Part shown: in pieces, positions 44,196 to 56,251 of the stretch
Numbering within the stretch: the first letter of the stretch is position 1
Layout of the letters: each line of letters starts with the position of its first letter
From: Phialocephala subalpina
Lineage: Eukaryota; Ascomycota; Leotiomycetes; Helotiales; Mollisiaceae
Assembly (NCBI GenBank): GCA_900073065.1
Contig: FJOG01000001.1
Span: forward strand, 157,501 to 221,500
Direction of reading: 5' to 3'
DNA length: 64,000 nucleotides
Translations under genes and position numbers: made by a program
Notes under the pieces: generated by a model
The model's database searches: none
What the model was told of the DNA's origin: nothing
Seen by the model: only the letters and a program-made list of their open reading frames with translations

Positions 44196-45820
44196 TGTGT
44201 GAGGTGTGTATATCGATCTCGATTTTTATGGAAGGAATTGGCTGATCAATTGAACAATTGGCCTCTCCACGGTTCGAGTGATATGTGAGACAGCTCAAAG
44301 AAAGAAAACGTGGGCGAAATTCTTTTGTTGAGAGGTAGGACGAACTACTTAGGAAGGTGAGTTTCTATTGAGAGCTGGGGCGGTATGGTATGTTAGCTAA
44401 ATGTCTTTGAATTGTTGAGCCAAAGTAAAAGAAAGGAGAGGAGGAAAGTTGAAAAGTCGAGCAAGAAGGTGTGGTAAGGGAGAAAAATGACCTTGGGGGT
44501 TCCTGGCATTTAAATATGTGTGGTCTCGGCGTCCCGCCAATTTTCGCAATTCCGCCGCTTTGTTGCCTCTGGGGTGGGTCCAGTCTCGTCTGGCGGTTTC
44601 GGCAGAAAACAACCAGGTACACACGATTAGCCATTATCTACGATCATCCGCACCGAGAGGGGCAGTCACTACAAGAACTACTAGATGGCTAGAGCTCTAA
44701 TTCCCCTCCGAATCTATACCAGTCTTTGGTCTTTGGTCTTTGATCTTTGGTCCCCTCGGCATCCCTTTTCACCGCGATCATCTCACTTCAGACACCGGAA
44801 CTCTCCTTTGTTCAGGATGAGAGGCATGATTGTCTAGTTCTCACCTCGTGGACTCATAGAGTCATGCACAGCCTGTTTCCGGGGAGGGGTTGGCTTCATA
44901 TGGCTATCCCTAGGATTTTATCCCCTCAACATCGGTCTATCAGGATATTTCTTGCCTCCATGTCTTCCTGCATCAGAGCTCGAACTCAAATCAATAGAAT
45001 TCACATGCAAAGGCTGTTGCTGGACGGGACCTAGGGTTGTGTGCGTCTTCACTTTTCTAATCGGGCGATCACTTAGGAACAAAGCCGCATGTTGTGGGAG
45101 GACAGAATGCGTCCTATCAATTGGGATATGGCTTTTTTTTACATCTCTTGTCCCAAGTTGCGATTGTTTGACGTCCAGACTAGCGAATCATAACTCCTGT
45201 CACCCCAAGGGCATTCTGTTGGGAATTTTTGGTTGTTTCGTTGGGTGTGCTCATTCTGGTTTGATGCAAAGGGGATTTCTGCAACTTGATTCGTCATATG
45301 ATTATAAATAGAATAGAAACCTTTATATTTTTATTATTATAGACCAAGGTTATCAAAATATCTGGACGGTATAGGTTATAAGTATAATTAGATACAGGGA
45401 GCCTGATAATTACCATTGTAACTTTTGAAAGCTTAACGGCAATCCAAAGACTTTCTTTAGAGATTTAACTTTTTAACTGGAGTTTTAGTATTTTTCATAT
45501 TTTTTTATGAGATTTACCTATTAAAATATTATCTCTTAATTTATATTATTTAATTATTATTAGAAATATTTAAATTTATAGAAGAACGAAACTTCAAAGC
45601 AAGTAACCTACCCCACTAAGCACCTCGGAAACTGCAGTATCATATCTCATTAAATGAGGTAATTGACGATACTCACGAGTTCCGATCAAAACCATAATCT
45701 CGAAATCCACTCAATATCAGAAAAGCCGAGACCCCTGGACCTGATTCAATGTTTCGGCTGCTCGAGTTATTGTAAATGATACAACTCTTCCGTGTACGAT
45801 CGAGATAACTTCTTAAAGTC
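44196..45820. other. Intergenic: promoter side of the desaturase and an AT-rich patch
   Basis: No gene is recognised. A short tandem repeat of a TCTTTGG unit lies at about 44722-44752. From about 45303 to 45600 the sequence becomes AT-rich without a recognisable element. Confidence 0.5.
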
Positions 45821-47105
45821 TCAAGCATGATGCAAGAGGGCTAAGACAGATGCACCACCTGTTCTATTTGAGCCAGGGCTTGGCCAAAGGTATACCTCCA
45901 TTTCATTGCTACCTGGTCGCTCTCGTAGCGAATCCAGTAGCGTTATCTTAGCGAAAATAGCTTCGTATTTCTTTTCCAGTGCACATCAGAAGTCAGTTTC
46001 TTCATCCTCGGTATCGAAGCACTCCTCGCCATCGGGCATATAAATGAACACGTCGAGGGAAATCCGTTTCGAAACCTGGAGCCTCCGAATGGCAGAGACC
46101 ACTCTTGTGGTTGACTTTTCAAGCAGACTGACAAGATCTTCTGCCTCGTACTCCTCCACGTCCACGAAAAGGTCCAGTTGGTCGAGTTTAAGTTCCGGAG
46201 ATATTCCGTCGCACACGGTACTGAATTCTTCAAGTACCGGTTTGACGGTAGAGATTGGGGTCATTTCGAAATTCAAGCTGGTATGGAGCTGTTTGATTCG
46301 AGAATGGATTTGTGGCCGATCTTCCAAGAGAGCGGGAATGTACCGCATGTGCCAGGTATTAACGTTCAGACGAATTCGTACCCAGAAGACTTGTGTGAGC
46401 TCCTTCCTAAGCAAGGTGCTAACGTTCGAAAGCTTCCTCAACCATTCAAGATACAGCCGATCTTTCCGATCTCCACCAGAACCGAGATCGTCCCTTGTGG
46501 GATACAGCTTCAAGTCATAAGTGGTCGTTCGCAGGGGGGTGATAGGCGTGTTTGTGGAGATGGACTGCTCTCAGCTTTTCGTACTCTGCCAAAGTTGTTT
46601 GCGGCTCGTAGGGGAGCTTTGAATCTGTTTGAGGGTCAATATCGTCTGGTTGAGAGGAAGTAAATGATTCTGCCTCCTCCCGCTCGATTCTTTCCTTCTC
46701 AAGAACCAACCGTAATCACGATCGAAAGCATCGTCATCTAGGATTGGAGGTGCTTTGAGCGTGAGACAGATAAAGCTGTATTTATCCTCTGTACTGTAGA
46801 TGTAAAGTGGCCCCAGGAGAAGGTGGTAGATTTCCTCGCGGAGGTGCAATGGCAATTTGAAGAACGGGAAAGGGCCTTCCCTATTGCAGATAAGTAAGTG
46901 TTGGCTTGACGAGCTTAGGGACAAACTTTTTGAAGCCGTTGAGCTCTGGTACTGTAACTCCATTGCTCCCCTTCTCCCAGTACTGTTGATCGTACACCTT
47001 ACGGTAATAACTTGAACCAGTCGAGCGATTTGTCCATCGCCCGAAGCAGAAGTCGCCGTACCCATTGTTGTATCGCACTACATCCTGACTTTCAATGGGC
47101 GCCAT
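45821..47105 (-). pseudogene. GDFCFGR-family gene, copy 1, decayed
   Basis: Minus strand from ATG 47103-47105 (MAPIESQDVVRYNNGYGDF). It shares with the next two genes the motif NGYGDFCFGRW, then GPFPFFKLPLHLREEIYHLL (an F-box/2EXR-like LPxEIRxxIY pattern), LEWLRKLSNVSTLLRKEL, and DRPQIHSRIK. Reading it needs frameshifts near 46905, 46700 and 46510, and an in-frame TGA at 45986-45988 precedes a further conserved C-terminal stretch (LEKKYEAIFAKI) ending at 45821. The family is not recognised by name; its role is unknown. The LPxEIR motif is typical of fungal proteins that may act in protein-protein contacts or ubiquitin ligation, but that is only an analogy. Confidence 0.65.
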
Positions 47106-47729
47106 GGTGGCGGTATTCGGAAATTGAGTGTCTCTATCAAAGCCATCAGTGGAAGCTTTCAGCAAAACCGCACGATAACATTTGAGAAAGGCAGGGAAAG
47201 CGCACCTGTTGGGGCTTCTGCGGATGTCATCTTGTCGAAGGTGAGATCCGGAAGCTGAGCGCTTTTGGTGGGAAGGTTGAGAGAAATTTAGGAAGGATTT
47301 CAACGAGGGCTTTGTTTTATTGGAGGTTTGTGGATTTCGAAAGGCAAAGCGGGTGTTGTTCACTGGTTGCAAGGAAGGAGCTACCTTGTACAACGCTAGC
47401 CAAAAGTAGGTAGGGGCCACCTTTCAACACCACAGAATCTTAATGGTCTCACTTTCAAAGCAAAGATGATGGTTTGTAAAATTGATTCTTCATTTCCAAC
47501 ACAACGCAGAGCGCATTTTTGGGAAAAGAAAAAGTGAATGAACTCAGTCCCTGGCTAGATACCCATATCAAGCCGGCATGTTTGAGCCTGTGAAGTTTCT
47601 TCTAGGCGTGCTTCAGTTCAGTGACATCTCTTGAAGATCCAGCGTTGTCAGCCCTGATATTTTCCAACACATCCTAACCAATGTTCTTCGCTTCTCTAGT
47701 CACTGGGTTCTTCCCAATGTCGGTAACCA
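47106..47729. other. Intergenic, no gene seen
   Basis: Spacer between copies 1 and 2. An open frame continues upstream of copy 1 to 47420 without family similarity and probably reflects its promoter and leader. Confidence 0.5.
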
Positions 47730-49066
47730 TTACATGACTCCACAAGCTGAAGGTGCAGGGGACGAAGGGCGCTCAGGAGCAGGAGCCCCAGACCGGAACT
47801 GAAGATAAGCCTCCATGTCATTCTTTGCTGGCTGCTGGCGCAGTGTATTGGGAAGCATGAGGTCAGTCAAGATCTTCGCATACTTGTCCTCTAATTCCTC
47901 TTGATATTTCTCTTCTTCTTCGTCGGAATCAAAGTTACCCAGATTTGTCAACAGAATGTGCGGACGCACGAGGAAGTTTTCAGAGACACGCAATCTTCGT
48001 GTTAAGGAGAGAGGTTGAGTGAGAGTCTCATTAGAGAGCATCCCTTCGACATCATCTTCTGCCATGGTTAGGTTGACTTGAAGTTTCTCCAGCTAAAGCT
48101 CATCGGTGAATGCTTCGAATTGCCGGCGGTGCTGTCTCACGGGGAAAAGCTGGAGTTTGTAGTGTGTCTTCCGGAAAGGATGCAAGGCGTACTCGGGATC
48201 ATGGACTGCCTTCTTTTCTTCATATTCTTGCACAGTCGATGGTGGCTCGATAGATTCATCTGACTCCTGGACACGCTCATCACCAAAGCTAGCAAATGCA
48301 CGTGCTAGATTTCTATCCCCCTTTTCTTTGGCAAGGAAGTGGTCGTAATCTTGATCGTAACGGTTATCGAAAGACATTCGCGGTTCTCCAACACGTAGGC
48401 AAATATAACTAGACTTTCCAGACCAACTGTACTGGTAGACAGGCCCCAACAGGAGACGATAGATCAAATTCCGGATATGAAGCGGGAGCTTAAAGAATGG
48501 GAAGGAACCGGTTCTATGCCGGAGAGTTAGCGGAAGTCTCCCAAAATGTCTAAAGCTCTTTGAATACCTCTTGAAGCCACCAAGTTCCGGCACTATAGTG
48601 CCATTACTACCATCTTCCCAGAATTTTTGGTCTTGTATGGTGCCGTCCCAGCTGGACTTCCGTTCACGGCTGGCCCATCGACCAAAGCAGAAATCTCCGT
48701 AACCATTATCATAAGGTATTCTGCTGTGCTTGGCTTCCCGATTGTCTGCGACAAGAACAACCTCTGTGCTCTCCATCTTATTCTTCGCGCTCTCCGTGCT
48801 TGCCGCAAGCTCGAGTTCATCTCTTGGTAGTGGATCGAGTTGAGGAGTCGTCATATTGATGGTGACCGAATCGAATTCTGCGAAGGTAGGAAGTCAGCGA
48901 AGAGTCTGGTTACGCCGACGTTCTCAATCTCCCAGTTTGAGAGGGACTTTGAAAGCTCATGCCAAGTCATGCGTTATCTAGTGCCAAGCAGGATTGTCGA
49001 CTGCTGTGTACAGGAGACATATGAGCTAAGACGGTACGTACCATTGAGGTTTTCTGTAGAAGCCAT
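47730..49066 (-). pseudogene. GDFCFGR-family gene, copy 2, internally deleted
   Basis: Exon 1 49066-49042 (MASTENLN) and an intron 48878-49041 (GTACGT...CGCAG) lead into exon 2. It holds NGYGDFCFGRWASRERKSSW, GSFPFFKLPLHIRNLIYRLL and EEKKAVHDPEYALHP. A TAG at 48093-48095 ends a 269-residue frame, and the same frame continues with LEKLQVNLTMAEDD to a stop at 47730. Compared with copies 1 and 3, about 85 residues (the LEWLRKLS...DRPQIHS part) are absent before the stop, so the middle has been deleted. A 48-bp intron from GTGAGA to the TTTAG at the stop is conceivable and would keep the frame, but the residues before the stop align with coding sequence in the paralogues. Function unknown. Confidence 0.6.
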
Positions 49067-49467
49067 CTTCGCGGTTTGATCTCAAAAGTGTGGTGATTGT
49101 TTGCGTAGGAGAGTTGAGCGGAGATGGGGAGAAAGAGGGGATTAAATATTCCAAGGTTGTCTTGAAAGTTGAGCAACGAAGCGATTTTACTAGCGCGGTT
49201 CTTCCTTGTCGAGACGATACAGTTATCACGTCACCTTTGAGATCAGAGCTACCAAGCAAGGAGTCACGTCATCGAAGTAGAGAGGTGTGCTGGGTGACGA
49301 GTCTTCATTTTTCTATTGTCTACAAGCTGCGATTACATCCATACACCCATGATGTTCATGTGTCCCGCATTCGGTTTCACCGCATCTTTAACCAGCTTGC
49401 TCAACGGCGGAGTTCACAGAGGAAGTGCTCCAAGAAGATGTCAGAAGTGGATGGAGTGGTGAGCCTC
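49067..49467. other. Short spacer between copies 2 and 3
   Basis: Promoter side of copy 2 and downstream end of copy 3. No other gene is seen. Confidence 0.5.
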
Positions 49468-51042
49468 TCACATGAGTACGCACACCGAATTGTCTTTGAG
49501 GTCCTTGAACAGATCCTCCTGAGGAACGTGTGCAGAATCCCTACGGGAATTAAGATACTCCTCCTTCTCGTTAGATGGAGGCTTACTCTCCAATGTGTTG
49601 GGAAGTAAAGCCTCATGGAGACGAGGTGTGTATTCTTCTACGAGTTCGTCAAATACTCGCTTTACCTCCGGAGAACTTGCACCATCGATTCGCTTTCGTG
49701 CCGGAACGATGAGCAGAGCGACGTAGAATCCTTTGGAGACCTGGATACTCTTTATCTTCATGAGGACGTGTGTATTTTCTTCTCCCGACAGTAACTTCTT
49801 GGCAGTCTTTTCCTTCAGGCCGAGCTTGATTTCGAGTAGCTCGAGTTGTAGATGTTCCGATAGGTAGTCACAGAGTGTACCGAATCTTGCAGTGTCGAGG
49901 CGCTCCACGTCAACTCGGACAGATAGGAATTTGATGCCGGAGTGAATTGCTGGTCTGTCGTTCAAAAACGAAACCAATTGCTTCCAGTCCTGAGGTTCCG
50001 AGCATCTGATGATTGATCTCTGCCATAGCGAATCTGCGAGTTCCTTGCGGAATAGTCTGCTGACGTGCGAGACTTGTCTGAACCACTCAAGATGAGCCCA
50101 ATCTTTCTTATCAGCTTGAGTACTTGGCTTCATCTCCTTGAAGTAAACGATGTATCCGCCAGAGCGTTCAGGGTGAGGCACCTGAAGCTTGCCAAGAGCA
50201 CGCTTCGCTTTGTAATATCTGAACTCTCCTACTCTGGTGCTTCCGAGGTCCCTCGTTCGTGAAAGAATGGCACGTTGAACAAGTGAATGTGATTCCCATA
50301 AGACTTCTTGGCGGCCGGTTTGCTCTTCCCAAGTACCTGCATAATCTTTGATTGGGTAATGTTCCGCTCTCTCGTCCATCAAGCGAACGCTGACGCTATA
50401 ACCAGCCGGTGTTGAGGTATCGAGGATCGCGTCGTTGATGAGTTCGTAGATTTTGTCACGAATTTCCTTGGGTAGTTTGAAGAAAGGGAATGGACCTTTT
50501 CTGGAAGAGAGATAGCAGTCAGCATTTAATCTCTTTCCGTGATTGGATGCTTGCATATGAAAGTCATCAAGTCCAGCAACAGTCATTCCGCTAGTTATTG
50601 ACGGATAGTTCTCCACGTGCATGTTGTATGTGAAAGCCCTTACGCCAGCCTCGAACATTCGATGACGATCGAGAAGCCGACCGAAACAGAAGTCTCCATG
50701 GCCAGTGTTGTATGAGAGAGTGGATTCCAAGGCAGTGATACCCTCTTGTACTTCCTGAGATAAATCCTTGTCCTTGGGCTCTGCTTCGGTCGAGGATTGA
50801 CGTCTTGGAGGGGTTACTCTGCCGGCCTGTTGCTCGTTTTCGGGGGTCATATCGGAGACTGTGACTGTGATGAATCCAGAGTTGAGTCGCCCTAGCCTTT
50901 CTGTGATATGCTCCATGTTTTCGGATTGGTCTGGCGTTTGGTGAGGTATGTCAACAGACACTGCGCACCTTGAATGAGCAGAGGCGCAAAGACAAAATCA
51001 AAGGAACTACTTACTTTGATACGTGCGGACTTGTTCCTCCAT
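49468..51042 (-). CDS. GDFCFGR-family protein, copy 3 (intact)
   Basis: Exon 1 51042-51015 (MEEQVRTYQ) and exon 2 50960-49468, joined across a 54-bp intron (GTAAGT...CGCAG), give 506 aa. The GTG that opens exon 2 is not a start. Order of features: a Ser/Glu/Lys-rich N-terminus (1-90), GHGDFCFGRLLDRHRMFEAG, GPFPFFKLPKEIRDKIYELI (F-box/2EXR-like), LEWFRQVSHVSRLFRKELAD, NDRPAIHSGIKFLSV, and a charged C-terminal helix with LLPNTLESKPPSNEKEEYLN. It ends with CVLM, close in form to a CaaX box; whether it is prenylated is only a guess. It is the only unbroken member of the three tandem copies, all in the same orientation with a matching tiny first exon in copies 2 and 3. The name and function of the family are unknown to me. 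Confidence 0.75.
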
Positions 51043-51656
51043 AGTTGTTGAAGGTATCAGAGAGGGGGTGTATGTGTGCTCGGGCTCCATGATGGAATGT
51101 TGAGATTGGACTTCGAAGATCTTCGTTGGAGTTGAAGTTTGGAGTCCAATGTTTACGAGTGGAGAGACGAGAGTGCCGCAGAAGAAATTTCTTAGAAAGG
51201 CCTAGCGTTGTCCAATATTTCGACAGATACAAGCTCACACTAGACGGCAATTAGAAAGACCGATCTCCGACATCCATCAAGTCCAAAGACCGGCTCAAAT
51301 TTGGACATCATCGACGCAAGTGAATTGCAGCAACAACGAGCCCAATGCCGAAAGTTTTGCTGCACGTTCCATCAATTCCCACCACCATTCAAGTACGCTA
51401 TGAATAACGTACTTCTGTCCACAGAATGTACAACAAGATGGAGTCCTCAGAGAATCTTCTCACCTCGCTTCTGGCTCCCCTATTCCGCCCCTGAATTGTT
51501 CGGCTATAGCTGAGTAATCACCGGTAACAAAAACGCGGGGTATCGATGTCTTGGCACTCCCTACCTCAGACACATCCATCATAAATCATTCATAAATCCA
51601 AGTATGTACAAGAACTAAACTTCACCCTCTCCTCTCAATTCAGGTGCATTAACAAC
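51043..51656. other. Intergenic, no gene seen
   Basis: Promoter of copy 3 on the left, 3' side of the protease on the right. The plus-strand open stretch 51301-51513 has no family pattern. Confidence 0.5.
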
Positions 51657-53064
51657 CTAAACCTTCACAGGATCATTACTCTCGTAAAACTCTCTAGCGG
51701 CAAACTGAAGCTCCCCGGCCCCAACATCAAAAACAGTAACCACATTCTTTTGGAACGTATCTCCCAAAATATACACATCTTCCGCCGCATCACTTCCTCC
51801 ATCATCAATGCCCGAGATGCAAACATCATTTCCATCCTCACCAGTTCCAGCAAGCAAGATCATATCCAATGGATTGGTGTAAAAGATCGTCCCGTTGATG
51901 TTGATGCCCAAGCTCGGAGCTGTCGCGGTGCAGGAAACAATGTACGCACCATCGTCGTCGGAGTAGACTGCAGGTGGCACGAAAGCTCTGTTTATAGCGT
52001 TGGCGATGCTGGTAGGGAAGTAGTTGAGGGTGGTGCCAGAGTCGACGATGTATTGTGTTGCGCCGCTTGACCCTCTGACTGTCTTGCCGTTCAGTGTGAT
52101 GCCTTCGATGTTGATAGTGTAGAAATCGTATGTCTGCAGGTAACCGTCGATAGAGGTGATCAAAATAGGTGTGCTGGTGAAGGTGCCGTTGATGTCGACG
52201 GGTGGAAGGCCGCCGAGAGCGAGGTAGCCGGAGTCGCCTGAGATATCGCGGAGGATGGCAAGACTGAAGAGGGGTGAGACAAGTCCGGCGGTGTACATGG
52301 TTTGGAATATGGGACTGTATTCGATTTGTTCTCCGGATGCGGAGTTGTCGAGGGTGGGATCGGTGCCGGCGTAGGCACTTGTACTAGGAGGGATCAGAGG
52401 GAGTTCAGTGAGCGTTGGGGAATTCTGCTTACAGTGCGGGGTATGCCAGTCCAATGAGACCAGATGTGGTTCCATCACCCTCCCAAGCTGCGTAATTGAC
52501 AAGAGACACCGTCTGGTTGACAGTGATGCCTGCAAGAGTGACTTCCTCATATCCAACAATGCCGGTTAAGAATTCTCCATCGCCATAGGTGATGTTGAAG
52601 TTCTCGTCTGGGATCTGAGAAAAGGTGTCGGTGACATTGTAAGTTGGTCCAAATTCGCAATATGCTTCCGTCTCGGCAGCACCAGTGTCCAAATCGATGC
52701 AAGAAAACCCACTTTCAACAATCCAGGTGTCGCTCGATCCGGTATCGACGATTGCCTCGAAAATCTCCGTGCCGAAGGTGATGTTGGTTGCAAATTCTTC
52801 GCCGATGAAGAGAGACTCGAGAACAGTGGTATGGTTCGAGACCACTATCTTGTTTGCTCGGGACAGCCCGAGAAGGTAAGCAGCACTGCGTGCATTGTAT
52901 CCTTTGGCAGAGGTCTTTCGGCTAAGAGTGAGGACGTTTGAGGAGAGAGTGAGCTCACTCGCTTCTTGGGAAGCACTTGTTGCAGAGATTGAGAAGCCGC
53001 TTGCTACTATCACAGAAGATCCGAAGAGTGAAGCCCCCAAAAGAAGTATTGAGAGTGCAGACAT
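51657..53064 (-). CDS. Secreted aspartic protease, family A1
   Basis: Two exons on the minus strand, 53064-52433 and 52383-51657, give 452 aa. The intron 52384-52432 (GTAAGC...CTAG, 49 bp) joins GLAYPAL to TSAYAGTDP. A signal peptide is at 1-22 (LLLGASLFGSSVIVASG), followed by a propeptide. The two active-site Asp motifs are VDTGSSDTW (Asp107) and VDSGTTLNY (Asp325), and the flap is YGDGEFLTG. The C-terminal lobe ends ILGDTFQKNVVTVFDVGAGEL, as in pepsin-like enzymes. Many N-glycosylation sequons and the low Cys count fit an extracellular fungal enzyme. No GPI signal is seen. Function: acid digestion of proteins outside the cell. The gene appears intact; it is not near other proteases. Confidence 0.95.
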
Positions 53065-54350
53065 TATGAACTAAAGCTCAAGATCTGGGAGTACCAATTG
53101 AAGCAAGAGTAAGGACACTTGGGTCACGCAAAAAACAGAAAGAGAAACAAAAACAATCTTGGCAGCAGAATATATGTCCATCTTCGCCGCTCCACTTTCG
53201 CATCAAAAAGTTCAATTGCGAATCTCTGATAAGACATCATAGCATACGCACTGATCATCGAGGCCCGCACCATCACCCGTGGAGTTGCCTATTCAAGCCT
53301 TCGTTGCCGAGCAAAAACCTTGAACATGAGAGAGAGTGCGGGGACAACACGCATTCTACAGGGATCGAGGCCGGCATCCATGATGCTTTTTCTCGGTACC
53401 TGCATATAGATAAGGAAAGGGCGGCAATGAGATCCGCCTCATTGGATATTATTGTCCGGCATGGAAGATGATGCATACAGCTTCACCTTCCGTTTGCGAC
53501 AATGATTTCCAAGAAGAAAGTTTCTTTTATCCGTCCACAGGACAGGATGCTTCCAGCTTCGGAGATGGGTACAAAAAGTGGGGTTTAACACGTGACCAGA
53601 GACATTGTGTTCAGCTACCTAGGTACCGGTGGCCGGGCCGGTTGATGCTCTAGGCCTTGTGGTTCTCGATCGTAAGAAGAGAGGTATTACTTACCTTTGG
53701 GTCGTGAACGGGAAAACAAAACGCAATGGTCCTCCGGAGCCTCCTCGCATGTATCGAGTGAGCGTTGAGAGGTCAACACAAACCTCAGAATTCATGTATC
53801 GAAGTTGCGAAACGAGCGGCAGATGAGAAACATAAAGGGATACGCAACTTGTCGATCAGTTGAAGAGTTGTACCACTTGGACTTCTCTCTGAAGCAGCCA
53901 TACAATCGCTTACAAAATTGGCTTGTAATTTTGGCGCTGGCGCTGTAGCTCCTTTGTCATCCCGTGTACGCCGAAGCAATTTTCTATACCTAGACAGCCT
54001 CTATTAAAGACTGTTACAGTATATGACACCCAGCCACTGCGTCCTGTGCACTGAACCGACATCCCTACAAGGCGAAAGTCCCGAGTACTGTGGAAACTAA
54101 ACCGCAAAATATCTCAACACAAAAACAATACAAGTCTCTGTAAAATGCTTTGACCTTCTTTTTAACCTTTTGTGATTCTCCTTTGGGTATTTCTATCCCA
54201 AGTCTTATATAAGGTATTACTGTCATGTTTGACGTTTTGTTTTGTTTGTAGCGTCCAGCGCAACGCCAGAAACTCGTCGAGGAAGTCTGTAGAGCACCAA
54301 ATGTAGTGATCATCATTGGGGGTATAGATTTGAATAGAAGAATAATTGTC
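53065..54350. other. Intergenic, no gene seen
   Basis: Promoter of the protease at the left. At the right end a TATA-like TATAGATTTGAAT (near 54323) precedes the 5S-derived fragment. Confidence 0.5.
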
Positions 54351-54458
54351 ACATACGACCATAGACTGAAGAAAATTGAGCTATCTCAATACTCTTATCA
54401 TACATATGCCTCAAGTCTTTCATTAAAATACGGGGAAATGAATTGTGTTTCGCGAGCT
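54351..54458 (+). pseudogene. 5S rRNA-derived fragment A
   Basis: acatacgaccatagactga at 54351 is the conserved 5' start of fungal 5S rRNA, and similarity runs for about 70-80 bases. The 3' half, including the usual second half of the internal promoter, is missing. A TATA-type box about 28 bp upstream resembles that of the other two copies. A downstream block gaaatgaatt...tttcgcga is shared with fragment B. Confidence 0.72.
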
Positions 54459-54883
54459 TGAAACAGGTGCTGCTTTCTGGCAGGACGGCAGCAAGTGCTA
54501 GATCTTGGATTCTGGATCTCATGTCCCGATCTTCCATTCGATGGAAGACCTTCTAGTATCATTGGCGAGATCGGTTTCCGGCTCGAACATCTCAGCATAC
54601 GGGTATGGTCAGAGGTACATTGTAAAACAAAACAAACAAGGTTATATGACGACTCAACTAGATCTGCGTACGCGTTACCCTTTGCATTCTTTTTAGTACT
54701 TAGGATAGCAGAACATGACTCTGACACCACCCGCTCAAGGTGAAATAACTGAATTGGGGCATGTTTCATCATACACAGCCGAGCTCACAAAGTCCACAAT
54801 TACTCTCGTATTGGGCCCGATAAGTAACAACGTCGAGCCTATCAACAATTAGCAACAGCTCATTCGATTGCCACATTTCGATT

Positions 54884-56251
54884 CTAAGCTTCCTGCTCAC
54901 CGTTTCGAGTATATGTCGGCCAGCCATAATTTAAGAGCCCGTTGACGGGGTCTTTGGCAAAAGCCGCCCAGGCGGTTTGGAAGATTCCAGACATACCGGT
55001 GTCGTTCCCGAATACTAGAGGTACCTCATCTCCATGCGTCGCGCCGACGTCCCCGACGTTATCTGCATAGAGGTACCTCCAGGAAGAGAGACCCTGTTTC
55101 CCTTTGGCAAGGGCCTCGTCTCTCGCACCGCAGCGGAAATTGTTGTTCAGCGCCAGGGTCGTTGTATTGGAGAGTGGCATGCCTACTACATTTGCAATCT
55201 CACTAAAGAGGATGGATTCATTGTAGTTTGTTCCGATGAGGAGAGGCTTCTGGATAAACTGCCCATTGTTCGCCCTGGCTACAACATCGCTGAATACTGT
55301 CTTGTTATCAATCCACGGCGCGAAGGTAGGAGACAGCAACCCATCAGTAGACTCGAAGGAATACGTGGCGTTCCAGATCGCGTCAACCGTCTTGTTACGC
55401 GCACAGTCGACCGTTGCAGCCCCGCACTCTTCACCACCACATCCTAGAGCACTACTGAGGTTGTACCATGCTGCGTAGCCGTCGAGTTTGTTCAAGAGGT
55501 CGACCCCAGGACCCCCTTCGCCGAGCACATTGCCAGACTCGGCGATGAGCCCGTTCACAATAGGATCCTCTATCCAGATGTAGGAGTAAAAGTCGACAGA
55601 CCATGCGCCAGCAGACTCACCAAACAGCGTGATGCGATCGGGGTCGCCGCCAAAAGCAGCGACGTTGTCGCGCACCCACTCGACCGCCAACCGCTGGTCC
55701 AATAAGCCCACGTTCTGCTGCTCCAACCCAGGTGCGCCGGGAAAGCCCCAGACAGAGAGGCGGTAATTGAAGTTGATGGCAACGACGTCCTGGTTGTTGG
55801 CCAGAACGGCACCGTTATACTCGGAAACGGAGGAGTCGCCAACCTGGAAGGCGCCGCCGTAGACCCATAGCATGACAGCCTTCTTGGCCTCGCCTTTCTG
55901 CGGTGCTGTCCACACGTTGATAGTCAGGCAGTCTTCGCTCTGGTTCGGGTTGATCCCTAACACGCTGGTAGGAATAGTACTGCCCAGGCTCTGTGGACAA
56001 GCTGCGCCGAAGGAGGTCCCGTTGATGCGGCCTGTTCCAGAGTAGCGAGTGGGCGGGAGCCAGCGCTGGGAGCCGGCGGTGCTTTCACCAAAGGGTATGC
56101 CAAGATATTCGGAGACTTCTGGGTAATAGTACGAAGCGTTGCCCGAGACAATGCCGCTCGTTGTGTTGACATCTTGGCCGATTGTCCAGTTGGACTGTGC
56201 ATAGACTTGGACTAAGAAGAGTAGAATAGAGAGGCTGGTTAGAAGGAACAT
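54884..56251 (-). CDS. Secreted carboxylesterase/lipase, type B
   Basis: A single exon of 455 aa from ATG 56249-56251 (the upstream TTG is not used). A signal peptide occupies 1-18 (LLTSLSILLFLVQVYA). Family features: YLGIPFGE, SEDCLTINVW, YGGAF (oxyanion hole), NYRLSVWGFPG, and the nucleophile elbow TLFGESAGAWSVD with Ser213. The acid region is STDGLLSPTFAPW and the catalytic His406 is in GATHGDEVPLVFG. The protein is shorter than the 520-570 residues usual for the family. The stretch between NESILFSEIAN and WRYLYADN is about 40 residues long where relatives have more, so an in-frame deletion is likely. It faces a Zn2Cys6 regulator across 533 bp, suggesting a small regulator-enzyme pair. It hydrolyses carboxylic esters, probably outside the cell. 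Confidence 0.88.
   Translation of the reverse strand: MFLLTSLSILLFLVQVYAQSNWTIGQDVNTTSGIVSGNASYYYPEVSEYLGIPFGESTAGSQRWLPPTRYSGTGRINGTSFGAACPQSLGSTIPTSVLGINPNQSEDCLTINVWTAPQKGEAKKAVMLWVYGGAFQVGDSSVSEYNGAVLANNQDVVAINFNYRLSVWGFPGAPGLEQQNVGLLDQRLAVEWVRDNVAAFGGDPDRITLFGESAGAWSVDFYSYIWIEDPIVNGLIAESGNVLGEGGPGVDLLNKLDGYAAWYNLSSALGCGGEECGAATVDCARNKTVDAIWNATYSFESTDGLLSPTFAPWIDNKTVFSDVVARANNGQFIQKPLLIGTNYNESILFSEIANVVGMPLSNTTTLALNNNFRCGARDEALAKGKQGLSSWRYLYADNVGDVGATHGDEVPLVFGNDTGMSGIFQTAWAAFAKDPVNGLLNYGWPTYTRNGEQEA

Noticed and set aside
48093..48140. 48-bp intron rescuing family copy 2
   Set aside because: The splice sites are possible, but the residues it would remove align with coding sequence in the paralogues, and a central deletion is present anyway.
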